64,000 nucleotides of DNA, from positions 1,486,111 through 1,550,110 of the forward strand of contig WBVU01000010.1 in NCBI GenBank assembly GCA_009192285.1. Direction: 5' to 3'. Source of the DNA: Morchella semilibera. Taxonomy: Eukaryota > Ascomycota > Pezizomycetes > Pezizales > Morchellaceae. This document shows, piece after piece, positions 47,207 to 58,275 of the stretch. The notes beneath the pieces are model-generated. The model was not told the DNA's origin. It was given only the letters and a program-made list of their open reading frames with translations, and did no database searches. Each line of letters begins with the position of its first letter. Position 1 is the first letter of the stretch. The position numbers and the translations under genes were made by a program.

Positions 47207-48100
47207 TCACAACGAGGCAGTGATATACTCATCCAGCTCCTTGAAGGCCGTGTCCAGATCGTCGTTGACAATAATCTTATCGTGCGCGCCGGGCTCTGCC
47301 GCATACTCGAGCTCCTTCTGTGCCTGCGTCAAGCGCTTCTGCAGCGAGTCGGGGGTCTCAGTGCCGCGGCCCTCGAGGCGGGCCCTGAGGGCCTCCATGC
47401 TGGGGGGCTTGAGGAAGACGAAGCTTGCGTTGAGGTCCGTCTTTTTGACCTGCTTTACGCCCTGTTTGATATATCCGTTAGCATCACTCTCCCCGGCTTA
47501 GCTAGCAAGTAGTAGAAGTGTGTATATATACCTCCATCTCGATATCAAGAATGCACACGAGCCCCTTTGCAGCCACGTCCTTGACGGCGGCAACGCTGGT
47601 GCCATAGCAGTTTCCGGAAAACTGGGCGTGCTCGATGAAGGCGCCCTGGGCCACGAGGGCCTCGAAGGCCTCGCGCGTGGTGAAGTGGTACTCGACGCCG
47701 TCTGTCTCGCCGACACGGGGGAGGCGGGTCGTGTCTGTTTTCTGTTTGTGAGAAAGATGCCCAAGTTGGTGGGGGGGTGGGGAGGGTAGGAGACGGCTCG
47801 AGAGACGGAGAAGCCGAATGTGTTTGGGTGGGCGGCGAAGAGGCGCTTGAGGAGGGTTGATTTCCCGGTGCCTGAGGGGCCTGAGATGACGATTGGGGGC
47901 TTTGTGGTGACTGCAGTTTAGGTGTGAGTATTTTCATTCCTTCATTCTAATTGTATTTTTGTATCGAGATGCTCACCGGGTGCCATTTTTGATACGGGGG
48001 CGGCGGTGACTGTTGCGAGGGTGCGGGTGAGGAGGAGGAGATTTGGGAGCTGCTGCTGCTGCTGAGAGATGGAGCAGAGGCGGCGGCTCAAGAACAGCAT
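47207..48100 (-). CDS. GUK1: Guanylate kinase
   Basis: The enzyme converts GMP plus ATP to GDP. Minus-strand exons are 48100-47977, 47910-47800, 47734-47532 and 47461-47207 (230 aa). The P-loop is [18 protein letters not shown]. The GMP site gives [17 protein letters not shown] and [15 protein letters not shown], and the lid region is [18 protein letters not shown]. The first ATG adds about 38 residues rich in Arg, Ser and Leu ([17 protein letters not shown], then [14 protein letters not shown]), which look like a mitochondrial presequence. A second in-frame ATG (47986, MAP) would give the usual cytosolic 192-aa form. Intron 2 is odd: the universal GFSV-S-H/S-TTR motif arises only if splicing runs from a GA donor (47799) to AG (47735). 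Standard GT donors nearby either break the frame or replace VSH by KTD. Confidence 0.88.
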
Positions 48101-48696
48101 GGCAGAGGGGGTGTTGGTGTTGTTGGTGTTGTTACTGCACTTTTCTTGTGCTTCTCCGCCAATCACCAGTCAATTTTCAATTACAGGCAGGGAGGGAGGG
48201 GTAGAGCGTATTTTGATTTGTATCTATAAGTACATACAAGAGTATTCCATCTACATACATCATATCATACAAGTATCTGTCTAATGAAAGTGCATGTGGG
48301 GCCCGTGATTGAAAAGAAAAAAAAAACCTGTCCGCGCGTCCATTGGCCCACCCGCAAAGCGACAGAGCGATGAGGCGGGCCCTGCCAAGGAACCCCGCAG
48401 AGCCCCGCCATAGAGAGGAAGAGGAAAACGTCAATTGTGCCCTCTCGCACGCCAAACCGCATTTTTCTTTTTCTTTTTTCAATTCTTCTTTTTCATTGCA
48501 GACATAAAAAGGTTCCCCTCCCACTGCTGCCATCTTTGTATAGTTAGTAGTAGTCTAGTAGAATAGCTTGTAGCTGATCAATTCCAATTCCCCTATATCA
48601 AGTTTTTCGTCAGCAGTGTCTAAACTACTGCTCCTCCGTCTCCGTCCCCGTCTCCGCCTCCTCCGCCCCCTCCACCACCACAGACCAGTCACTACA
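48101..48696. promoter_or_regulatory. Divergent promoter GUK1 / MET22
   Basis: 596 bp between the two start codons. It includes a C/T-rich leader with CTCCGTCTCCGTC units just before the MET22 ATG. No ORF of note. Confidence 0.5.
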
Positions 48697-50066
48697 ATGG
48701 CTACTACTACTACTACTGCTGCTGCTGCTACCGCCGCATATGCCACTGAACGCCGCATCGCCGAGCTCGCTGTCCAGCGTGCCTGCCTCCTCACCGACAA
48801 AGTCTACCACTCGCGTGTCAAGGGCACCGTAACCAAAGGAGACAAGTCTCCCGTCACCAGTAAGCACTCACCCCCGTCGGCCCACCTCGCGCCACGAAAC
48901 TTCACCACCCATCACTCACAACCATAGTCGCGGACTTTGGGGCCCAGGCCCTCGTCATTGGCGCCGTCCACACAGCCTTCCCGTCCGACTCTATCGTCGG
49001 CGAAGAGGACGCCGAGGTCCTCCGCTCCGAGCCCGACAAGCGTGAGGCCGTCTGGAGCCTTGTCAGCGCCGCCGTCGCCGAGACCCCCTCCCTGACGGGG
49101 GAGATTGGAGGAGTTGTGGACGCGCAGGAAATGATGGGACTGATCGATCTGGGGAACCATGCGGGGGGCTCTGTTGGACGTGAGTAGTAGTAGTAGTAGT
49201 GATTGGACTGCAGCAGCACAATCTGTCACTCGATGCATCATTTATCATTGACCCCCTTGGATGCTAACTTGGGCGAAATGTGGGAGGTGCGGGGAGATAG
49301 GGATATGGGCGCTTGACCCGATCGATGGGACAAAGGGATTCCTGAGAGGCGACCAGTACGCCGTCTGTCTGGCGCTGATTGTCGATGGCGTCGTGCAGGT
49401 CGGCGCTCTGGGGTGCCCGAACCTCCCCGTGGACCCGGCCCAGCCGCAGGGCGAGAAGGGGATCATGCTATCTGCCGTACGCGGGCAGGGAGCCACCATC
49501 GTATGTCTCTCTCTCTCTCTCCACCCATTATCCACCCGCTGTCTCTAACAACAAAATAACAGAGACCCCTCTCCAGCCCCTCTGCGGCCCCCACGGAAAT
49601 CACAATGCGCCCAATCACCTCCCTCGCCGCCGCCTCCTTCTGCGAAGGCGTCGAGGCCGGACACTCATCACACTCGCAGCAGGCCGCCATCGCCGCGGCG
49701 CTGGGCATCACAAACGACAGCGTCAAGATGGACTCGCAGGCGAAATACGCCACCATCGCCCGCGGCGTGGCAGACATCTACCTGCGCCTGCCGACCAGCG
49801 CGACATACGAGGAGAAGATTTGGGTATGTACACTACACACACAGTAAAGATAAAAGCTAAAACGAGAATCGGTGTAGGACCATGCAGCCGGATCCCTCAT
49901 TGTCGAAGAGGCCGGCGGCATCGTGAGCGACGCGCACGGGAACGCTCTCAACTTTGGCATCGGGAGGACCCTGAAGGAGAATAAGGGCGTCGTGGCGGCG
50001 ACGAGGAATATCCACGCCGAGGTTATTGCCGCTGTCAAGGCGGAGCTGGGGAGGGCGCAGCTGTAG
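48697..50066 (+). CDS. MET22: 3'(2'),5'-bisphosphate nucleotidase (MET22/HAL2)
   Basis: This Mg-dependent, Li/Na-sensitive phosphatase converts PAP to AMP in sulfate assimilation. Five exons: 48697-48859, 48928-49179, 49301-49500, 49563-49823 and 49878-50066 (354 aa, usual length). Metal-site motifs of the inositol-monophosphatase superfamily are all present: KGDKSPVTIADFGAQALV, DSIVGEEDAEVLR, WALDPIDGTKGFLRGDQYAV and KIWDHAAGSLIVEEAGGIVS. Family blocks CLALIVDGVVQVGALGCPNL and SFCEGVEAGHSSHSQQAAI also fit. The N-terminus has a Thr/Ala run from ACT and GCT triplets. Exon 2 joins exon 3 within the codon before IWALDPIDG. All introns are GT-AG. Confidence 0.95.
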
Positions 50067-50581
50067 ATACATGTAGATAGATAGGGGGCCAATGATTATT
50101 TGGCCATGAAAAGAAAAAAATCTAGATATTAAACCTGAAGCAGTATCAGTAAAGTACATGAGTGTATTCACATAGCTAGTAATTGCTGTCTGTACTCTCT
50201 CTCTTTTCTCCCCAGGGCCCAGTCCAGAAACGAGTTCCCATACCGGCGGCAGCCACAACGAGTGATACCCCATGAAGCACGCAAGTACTCTACAGCTGAT
50301 AGTAGTAACCACATGAGTAATCATCTCGAGATTGATTTATTAACGCACCCCCCTTTGAATATTCAATTCATATAAAATAATTGGGGGCGCCAATCGACCA
50401 CCGTAAGCAAGGCCCTTCGACGCCGCAGTTGTGCCGTGATGTCATCATGACATCAGGAGCTCTATCTACTACTCCAAGCATAATTGCTACCTACAGCTAA
50501 GTACTTGAGCCAATATATACCACCACACATCACGACCTTCCCAATTCCAATTCCAACAGAAAAGTAAAAACAAAAACAAAA
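50067..50581. other. Intergenic, no gene
   Basis: 3' side of MET22 (TACATGTA at 50068) followed by the promoter of the small gene at 50582, whose A-rich leader directly precedes the ATG. Confidence 0.5.
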
Positions 50582-51142
50582 ATGTACACCCCACGCCTCG
50601 CCCGCCTCCTCCTCCTCCCGCGCGCCGCCGCGCCGCGCATGGGCATGAGCACACAACACGGCCGCCCCCTCCCCTCAAAAGACGACATCAACACATCCTC
50701 CAAGGAGTCCACCCGCAGCGGTACAAACGACGAGGTCGCACACGCGAACGAGGCTGCATACGGTGGCGCCACGAACCCCGTCGAGGAGCGCAAGGTCGCG
50801 GATATGGAGGTACGTCTTTTTTCTCTCACTCCCCCCCCCTTCTTTGTTAGCCCCTTCTAGTCGGCTCTTTTCTTTCTTTTATTTTTTTTTTTTTTGTATT
50901 TTTTTGTTGGGGGTTAGGGAGAGGGTGAGGAGATCCCATGCAATTCGTAGAATGGCGACGGTCTTATAAACACCTAGTCTGAGTTGTGGGGTGGGTAGGG
51001 GGAGAAGACGTCGAGGCCGGGGAGTCTGGAGTATTCGCCCGCCAACCCGCAGGTGAGCCATCAAGGTGAGGAGGATAAGGGCCCGACGAGGGGCACCAAG
51101 GATGCCAGGAAGACGTCGGGCGGGAGTAGGAATGCTACGTAG
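50582..51142 (+). CDS. Small predicted mitochondrial protein, unknown function
   Basis: Exons 50582-50809 and 50999-51142 encode 123 aa. The N-terminus (MYTPRLARLLLLPRAAAPRM) is basic, leucine-rich and lacks acids, like a mitochondrial presequence. The rest is hydrophilic and probably disordered: KDDINTSSKESTRSGTNDEV, PVEERKVADMEGEKTSRPG, SLEYSPANPQVSHQGEED and a Lys/Ser/Gly tail. Evidence for a real gene is the Kozak-like AAAAATG, a GT-AG intron (gtacgt...ggtag) that joins the frames without loss of phase, and the coding bias toward C/G at third positions. I recognise the pattern of small mitochondrial fungal proteins but cannot name a function. Confidence 0.6.
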
Positions 51143-51528
51143 GGAGGTCTTTTCTTTTTTTCTTTCCCTATCTTTCTGGTTATTGGTTATTTGTTTGTTG
51201 GTGGGTCGATTGTATAAATTGCATATGTGAGAGTTCTTTTGTCATCAGCTGTGAGAGTTATATGTTTGGGGTACGTACAGAGAAGTATATAATAAAAGAA
51301 AATTGACTATTAGAAAGGGGCAGGTCAAAAGTCTCCGGTTATATATAAATCAAACACAACATTTAATGGGGTTGTCTAAAGCTAGACCTTGGTTGACTGG
51401 CCATTGAGCCTGGCACCTTAAGGCAAGACTGTGATATTCACAAATATTTAACATGTTATTTTTACTACAATTAACCATGATCGGCTATCTTTATATATAA
51501 AAAAAAAACGTAGCCCTAGGTCTTCCTC
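51143..51528. other. Convergent spacer, no gene
   Basis: A/T-rich 3' flanks of the small mitochondrial-protein gene and RAD4. Nothing else seen. Confidence 0.5.
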
Positions 51529-54500
51529 TCAAAACCACCCTAGGTCTTCATCCTCAGGGTCTTCCAAAACCTCTTCATCTTCACTTCCCTCTTCGGGAAT
51601 GAACCCACCACCACCACCACCACCACCACCACCACCACCCTGGCCCCCATCGTTGTCATAAGCAATAAATCCACCACCCTGATCATTATCATTAACGACA
51701 AACCCCCCACCGGTGCCCTCAAGATTACTAGAGGCGTGATCTTTAGCTTCGGCGAAAAATCCACCACCCGTATCCACATTCTCGCCATCTTTAGTCCCAC
51801 CACCAACATCATCACCAGTTTTGGCCCCAGCTCCCACATCGTTTATCGTCCCTTCGTCCTGGTAAATGCCCAATCTCTCTCTGATCCTGAGCCCAATCAA
51901 AAATCTTCTCCATCTCTTCAATGCCTCTATGCTCCTCTTGAACTCTTCTGCTTCGTTTTTTTCGTCCAAAAGGGCTTCCATAATAGCCTCTACCGCTTCT
52001 CGGTATTCCTGGGCGACAACAATGCCGTTCATGATCGGCATAACCTGGCGGTTTTTAAAATCGAAACCAGTCTAAATTGGCGTCTCTGTCAGTACAAGAT
52101 TATCCAGCCAATCAAGGAGGAGAGAGGTCCTTACAACTGCCTCGGCATAATCAATGCCCAGTAGCTGGGCAACCTTCACAATCCCCTTATCTGCAAGGTC
52201 TGTAAGTCCTGGACACGAGGGCATTGAAAGGGTGGGAAACCCACAAGGCAAGTGAACTGCTCCCTTCGGCACCATGGAGGGAACAAATATGTCCAAGTTA
52301 CCAAAGCTATTCTTCGGCACTCTCCCATAGACTACACTCGGCGGTACATAGGGCTCCGTTTGAAACTCGGCATACATTGCCGACTGCCGTGGCCTGTCAT
52401 CTCCATCATCTTCAGGTTCACTATCCAAATAATCATTACTTTTACCTTTTACGCGGCGACGGACAGTGACATATTTGAGTGGCTGTTCTCCTGCTTTGAT
52501 ATCACGTCCCATTCTGTACCATTGCTCGCTAGTCTTGACGACCTTTACGTCCTGCCTTCTAAAGATTGTTTCTGTTGCTTTCTTGCTCCCGGAGCCTATT
52601 GTGATTGATCCAACTTTTTTCTCTGGGTGAATTATTTCGCCTCGTTTTAGGTGTCTCTTGAGGGCAAACCTGGGCATTGAGATCAGCAGGTATTTTCAAT
52701 AAATCAAGATTTCCATATCTTACAAAGGATGGCCTTTTAAGTCCTGGATGTTATTAGGTATGGGCTCAGCGACTTCCCTTTCCATTAGCTCCGCAGCTTC
52801 TAGCTGATCTCGGTCCTAGTCGGTTTAGATTCTGATATTTTGGTACGATGGTTGGAGGGCATACCATTGCCCAACCTCTTTCAAATACTTGGAGAACGCG
52901 GCCCCACCACTCTAACCCGCCCTTTGTGGATGAGGCTCTTAGCCTCCTGGTCCGTCCATTGTAGCTCTTTGCATATCGTCTTGTTACATCCGTAGCTTGA
53001 CCCTCTAGTTCGGTTTCAAAGAGCGTTAGCGCGACAGCCTACCAAGCTATTGCATGACAGTCTTATACAAACCCTCCTCAAAAGCAACTACATAAGACAT
53101 GGTATTTTCTCCGTCTGCCATGGGTGGCTCAAGTTTACTTGGCTTTCCAACAGTAGTTGTTACCAGTGGATCCACCGCAATCCACTTCTGTGATGCCGTA
53201 TTCCATGCTTCAACCCAGTAAACTGGGTACGAGGATTCTTGGATTTGAGCACGGGCTGCGGGCTTTTCTGGTGTGGGAGGTTTAAGAATTGGCTCTCGAA
53301 ATCCCGGTCTTCTTAAGCCCCTTCTACTTCCTGCTGGTGATGGCCTGGCCGACTCAGGACCGCCGGATTGGTTATGAGCATGTATCTCGTTACCGACATT
53401 GCTGGTAGTATCTCCTTTAAGAGCGTCGCTCGGAGTAGTTGGTGTTGATCTGGATGGGGCTAGCTTATCTTGGAAAGAGAATGATAAGGGTTGAAGAGAG
53501 CACACCAGTCTGCAAGTCACACCAACAGAGCGAAGTAATGCACAGAAAAGTTGAGCCCCAAGGTCTCTTGACCCTGTAAGGCCTGCTGAAGCGGCGAGAA
53601 AGTCATCTCGCTTGATGGGGGGGTCTCCGCTCTTTGGAGGGTGGAGGAGTATACCAATCACTGTTTCATTATCATGCCAGCGTGGTTTCGAAATTCCCCT
53701 GCGTGTTATTCGAAACCTTTTTTGCCACATATCAGATACCTTTTTCAATCCTTCCAGAAAACTATATGAGCGTCTAAACTGTTGGTCATTTGGATTCGGG
53801 TTAAGCAACGAATTTATTTCCTTCGATACGAGCGGTCTTAGATTATTCTATAAGAAAAGGGATTCTTAGTATGTTAGTACTAATTAAGGATTTATTGACA
53901 TTAGATTACCTTTACCGTGGAGATATTGCACCACCGGCTCCTCTGATATACATGCATGAGAAGGCACATAATGTGCATTTTATGAACCTCGAGCCGGATG
54001 CGACGATCGACAGCTGTTACTACTCGTCTTACTGGGCCGGGCTTTCGTTTTTCTTTTGCATCTAGGATGAGCTCTAGAGTACGTGGTTTAGGGGGTTCCT
54101 CAGTTCTTATAATCGCTGCACAAACTGTTAGCAAAGGTGTATATCAGATCGATGAACTGCAAGACAGACGTTTACTAAGATCGACGTCTTCCCAATCTTC
54201 CCCTTCACTATCATCTTCATCTGTTGTGGAAACTTCATCTTCCTGGGTATCTAAATTATCCTGATCTTCTAAGGGATCATCTAGTAACTCCTCCGAATCT
54301 TCACGAAGAACACTTTTCCCCTTATCTTTATTGCTTGATGAATCTGTTTCATTTATTGAACTCTCTATTGCTTTCCGCCTCTTAGAAGGCCTTGCCTCTG
54401 AATCCGAGAGCTCTTGCTGCCGGTTTTTTGAAGGGCCGACTACTTCGGCTAACATCTCCTGGTAAACATCTGGTACTTTGCCCTTTGCCTTGGAACCCTT

Positions 54501-54680
54501 CCGCATTCCCCCAGTTTGAGGAGGGGTGTTCCCTCTAGTACTTCGTTTGTTAGATCTTGTGCGATTGGTTGAGACACCTTCCTCTGCCCCAGCTGCAGAC
54601 CCAGTGGCTTGTGTTGTGGGGCGAGATCTCGTGCCGCTTCGCGTTTCTCGAGTGCCACTACCGCGTCGTTTTGGCGGCAT
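51529..54680 (-). CDS. RAD4: RAD4/XPC nucleotide-excision repair protein
   Basis: Rad4 recognises helix-distorting DNA lesions together with Rad23. Seven minus-strand exons: 54680-54170, 54115-53910, 53847-53073, 53004-52865, 52815-52724, 52669-52135 and 52071-51529 (933 aa). The N-terminus is basic then very acidic (STTDEDDSEGEDWEDVDLSK). The transglutaminase-like core includes EVHKMHIMCLLMHVYQRSRW, LFCALLRSVGVTCRLVCSLQ, YPVYWVEAWNTASQKWIAVD and ATDVTRRYAKSYNGRTRRLR. Beta-hairpin domains follow: HPLFALKRHLKRGEIIHPEK, FRRQDVKVVKTSEQWYRMGR, LDIFVPSMVPKGAVHLPC and the BHD3 helix AQLLGIDYAEAV. The C-terminus is a run of GGGF repeats and a 12-Gly stretch ending in an acidic tail. Introns are all GT-AG, one with a phase-0 break inside AEAV-TGFDFK. 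It diverges from KAR5. Confidence 0.93.
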
Positions 54681-54983
54681 TATTCAATAGAGACGTCGTA
54701 GCCCGTAGTTCACATCTAGGAACATGTATTGACACGCTCGAGGGACGAAAGGTGGGAAGACGCGGCGTTATGACTCTACTGCATCCTTGTTAATGACGAC
54801 ATGTGTGCAACCAACCTTATGTAAGATGTAAGGGGAGCGAGTGATGGTGAGTGACGCCAGGGTTCCACAAAAGTTTAAATCCCCCGCCTTTATTTCTCTG
54901 CCTAATAAGTCATAATCTCTCACTCTAGTCGATGATTGTGATAACGAAAAGACACATCTCCTAAACTTCAAATACTTTCTGAA
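54681..54983. promoter_or_regulatory. Divergent promoter RAD4 / KAR5
   Basis: 303 bp between the two start codons, with no ORF of note. A shared regulatory region is inferred from the layout only. Confidence 0.5.
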
Positions 54984-57117
54984 ATGAAGATCACTCCAAA
55001 CCCCATCAAATCTCTGTATCTTATTTTAGTTTTTATCACATTTTTACCCAGCTCACTCGCCTTCTCTTTTTCGCTCTCTCGCACTCAAGGAAAACCTCTC
55101 TCTATCTTAGAGACCCAAACTGCGAGCCACGAGGAAGATGTTCTATCCGAAGCTCTCTCTCGTGCATTTCCACCCTCATTTGAGGACAACCCAGCTTATG
55201 TAGCAGCTCTTGCAGTTTTCCGTGAACTTGAATCAAAAACATCCTGTCACAGGACTGCTGCAGCATCCTTAGTCTCTGATTGCAGTGCCATCGAAGGTAA
55301 AAACAATGTCCTCAAAATCACTTATGCAGCCCAATTGGCTGTTTGCGAGTTTGAGGCTACTGGAATCAAGTTTCCACAGGAATGCCAGAGCACAAGCGGC
55401 AGTCCGCTACATGAGGCCCGAGCTATGGAGTGCGTTAAAAGATTGGGGGAACGTCCACAGTGGTGGACCACCCTTAGTAATAACATCCAAAGTGCTGTTG
55501 TAATGTGTTCCGCGGTTAGGCACGAGGTTGAAAAAGGCATGGTAATCTTGGTTCCCTCACTCATGATCTTGCTAATTGTAAAATTGTCACACAGATGAAA
55601 TTCTGATCCTCCACAAGAACATTACCAAGACTCAGGAATCTCTATTCTCAGCATTATCCACGACTCTAGGGGAGGTGTGGGAGTCCATAATGGCACAGAA
55701 AAAATTTGAGGGAGCCTGGAGGACTGCATTGAACGGCCTGTTAGATGATTTAGCCGAGATTAAAGGGAACGTTATGGACGTATTGAAAAACGCCGAAGCG
55801 AACGCTACTGGTATCATTAGAAATTTGGCTCAGGAAATAGAGATCAGAGGAAAAGAACAGATCCATACGGCTAATAAGCTGGATGAGGTAAAAGCATCCC
55901 GAGAAAACTCCGAATTATGTATCTGACTGATGGGGTATATTAATTCGCTCTCCAGATGGCGGACGAATTGGAAAAGCTAGAAGAGTGGTCGGACAAGATG
56001 ACTGAAGTGGTTGAGGGGGCAATGGTAGATCTATCGACGGATGTTAGCGTACAGAGAGAGGCTATCAAACATAATCTACACCTGATTCATCAAGTACGAA
56101 TCATTCCTCTAAACGAATATGATGGTATCAAATTTAACGGTTTTTCAACAGATTAATTCTCGGCTTGAGGATGACCTCAAGCCATCTATCGATAGTATGA
56201 TACTCACGGCTGACATTCTCTCGAATAAAATAGTATATATACCTTCAGATTACCTATAATAACTAAATCCACTAACGTGTTCTCAAAAACAAAGGAAGAT
56301 TCATCGGTGAAGATTGAAACTCTTGCAAATACGTTTAAGTTGCATTCCTCTGTGAGTGTATGAAATTAATAAATGTGGGTAGAGACATAACTGGCTAAGT
56401 TGCAACCTACAGCATTTTGATTCAATCTCAAATTCTTATATTGAACTTGCAAATACCCACTTAGCTCTCACGGTATCCTTCAACAAACAGGAAGAGGAAC
56501 AACAGCGCCTATTTTCTTGGTTTGAAGTGGCGCACGATCGAGCCAATATTAAGTTCGAAAACCTATCGAAAAAGATGGATAATCTTAGCCAAATTCTGGA
56601 TCAAACGAGTACAAAGCTTCACTCGTGGCGGATAAACGGGTCAGACTGGGCTGGAATCCCAATAAGCTCCATCATGTTTATATCCGGGATAATATTCGGA
56701 AAGAGATGGGAGAAAGATGTTTTAATTTCCCTCGGCGCTTTAGGTTTATTAAGTCTTTCTTCCTTCCTTCCTTCCTTTCTTTCTTTCTTTTTTAGAAAAA
56801 CAAAAACAAAAAACTCTTCATCTTGCTAACTACAGCAACTAGTTATTGTAGCGATAATTCTTTTTATCGGGTTTGCTCAAGCTCAGCTTGGTGTTAGGGG
56901 TTTCTTCGGTATATTCGGCCATAGGGTTTTTAACAAATTGCCCTTTGATGTAGAACCCTTTGTCGGCGGGAGCCTCGACAATAAGGATCGTGTTCTATTG
57001 TCATCGCATTGGCTTTGGTTTGGCTGTTTGGTAGCAACCACTGTGGCAATATGCGGGGTATATTTCTTCTCAGTATCTCACCGCCGTTCCATGAATTTGG
57101 TTAAAGACATCGATTAG
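54984..57117 (+). CDS. KAR5: KAR5/Tht1-like nuclear fusion protein
   Basis: Kar5 acts in nuclear-envelope fusion after mating. Seven exons: 54984-55536, 55595-55887, 55956-56093, 56152-56232, 56295-56351, 56413-56743 and 56843-57117 (575 aa). A signal peptide (SLYLILVFITFLPSSLAFS) starts the protein. The Cys-rich lumenal domain has SCHRTAAASLVSDCSA, TYAAQLAVCEFEATGIKFP, QECQS and MECVKRLGERPQWWTTLSN. A long coiled-coil with several spaced exons follows. Membrane segments near the end are ALVIVAIILFIGFAQAQLG and LWFGCLVATTVAICGVYFF, with a basic tail. The first intron starts with GC (gcatgg) and is the only way to keep phase into DEILILHKNITK. Exons 4 (81 nt) and 5 (57 nt) are small. Confidence 0.82.
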
Positions 57118-58275
57118 CTTGATCGATGCAGGAGTTTTAAACACCATATATTGATTGCATAAAACATGTACCGACCTCTAAGGTCAGTTGAAGGGAATAG
57201 AATTTGCTAGAGCTAATAAAAACGGAATGCAGTCTAAAAACACTGTGGGAAGAAAACAGTTTTTTCTCGGACAGTTACATGTGACTATGTCCTAGGACAC
57301 CTAGAAGTTCACTGAGGATATAGATTATACTCTGAGGTGTTATTAATCCGCATAGGAAGTCTACAACTCAGGAGATTCCCAACTCGTTCATGAAGTATCA
57401 AATCCAGTCAATAATTCCAGTCATGGGATACTCATGATATGATATGGCAAACGAATCTGGGCTGTGTTAGATTCTGATCGGTTAGTAGCCGCCAGTGTTT
57501 GATTAAGTGCGCATACATACATGGCAACAGGATGGATTATCCTTGTATGCTTCGTAACATTGAGACAGTGGAACATAGTAAAGGTACATTCAATTAATGA
57601 ATTAACAGCTACGCAGAAAAGACTTTCTGATTGAGTTGACTCACTCACAAATCCCCCTGGGTGGGTTAGGAAAATCTTACTATACATGTATGTACCGCAC
57701 ACATGTATGAAGTATTAATCAGTCACTATATGTACCAATCCTGGCGGGGTGAGGGAAGAGGGGAGGAAAACAGACCCACTCCAGAGGGGAGGGGGTCCAT
57801 TACCATAGCCTAAGGGCTGGATGTAATTAATGAAGTAAACAAAAAAAAATATATGTATCAATCAGGCAGAACTAACACCGAGTGACAACATATGATGAGA
57901 AATCTACGTGCATAATGATTGCTATTGTTAATTCATTACTACGTGTACAATGATTGATTCATTAGGGGTATTCACTTCTAGGAATATGTGCTTTGTAGCC
58001 GCCTGCATACGCAGCAGCCAGTAAATCCTCTGTCTAGCATCTTTGGTATGAGTCTACTGGATACGGATAAGTGGTATTTCGACCCGCGTAATATCCGTTG
58101 GATGACTGTAGTTCTAGGGACCAGTAGTAAAATTACTGTTCAAGGAGTGATAGTATGAACAGTGACATGCCTGAAAACTTGAACTCAAAACATGATATTA
58201 TATAACTCTAATCTATCTAGAGTATTATTCCAGTAACTAGAAAATTGAGAGCTCCAGAAAGGTCCTCTACTAACT
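57118..58275. other. Convergent spacer 1.2 kb, no gene
   Basis: A/T-rich with a TACATGTA at 57683 and a G-rich patch near 57740-57800. No recognisable gene. Confidence 0.5.
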
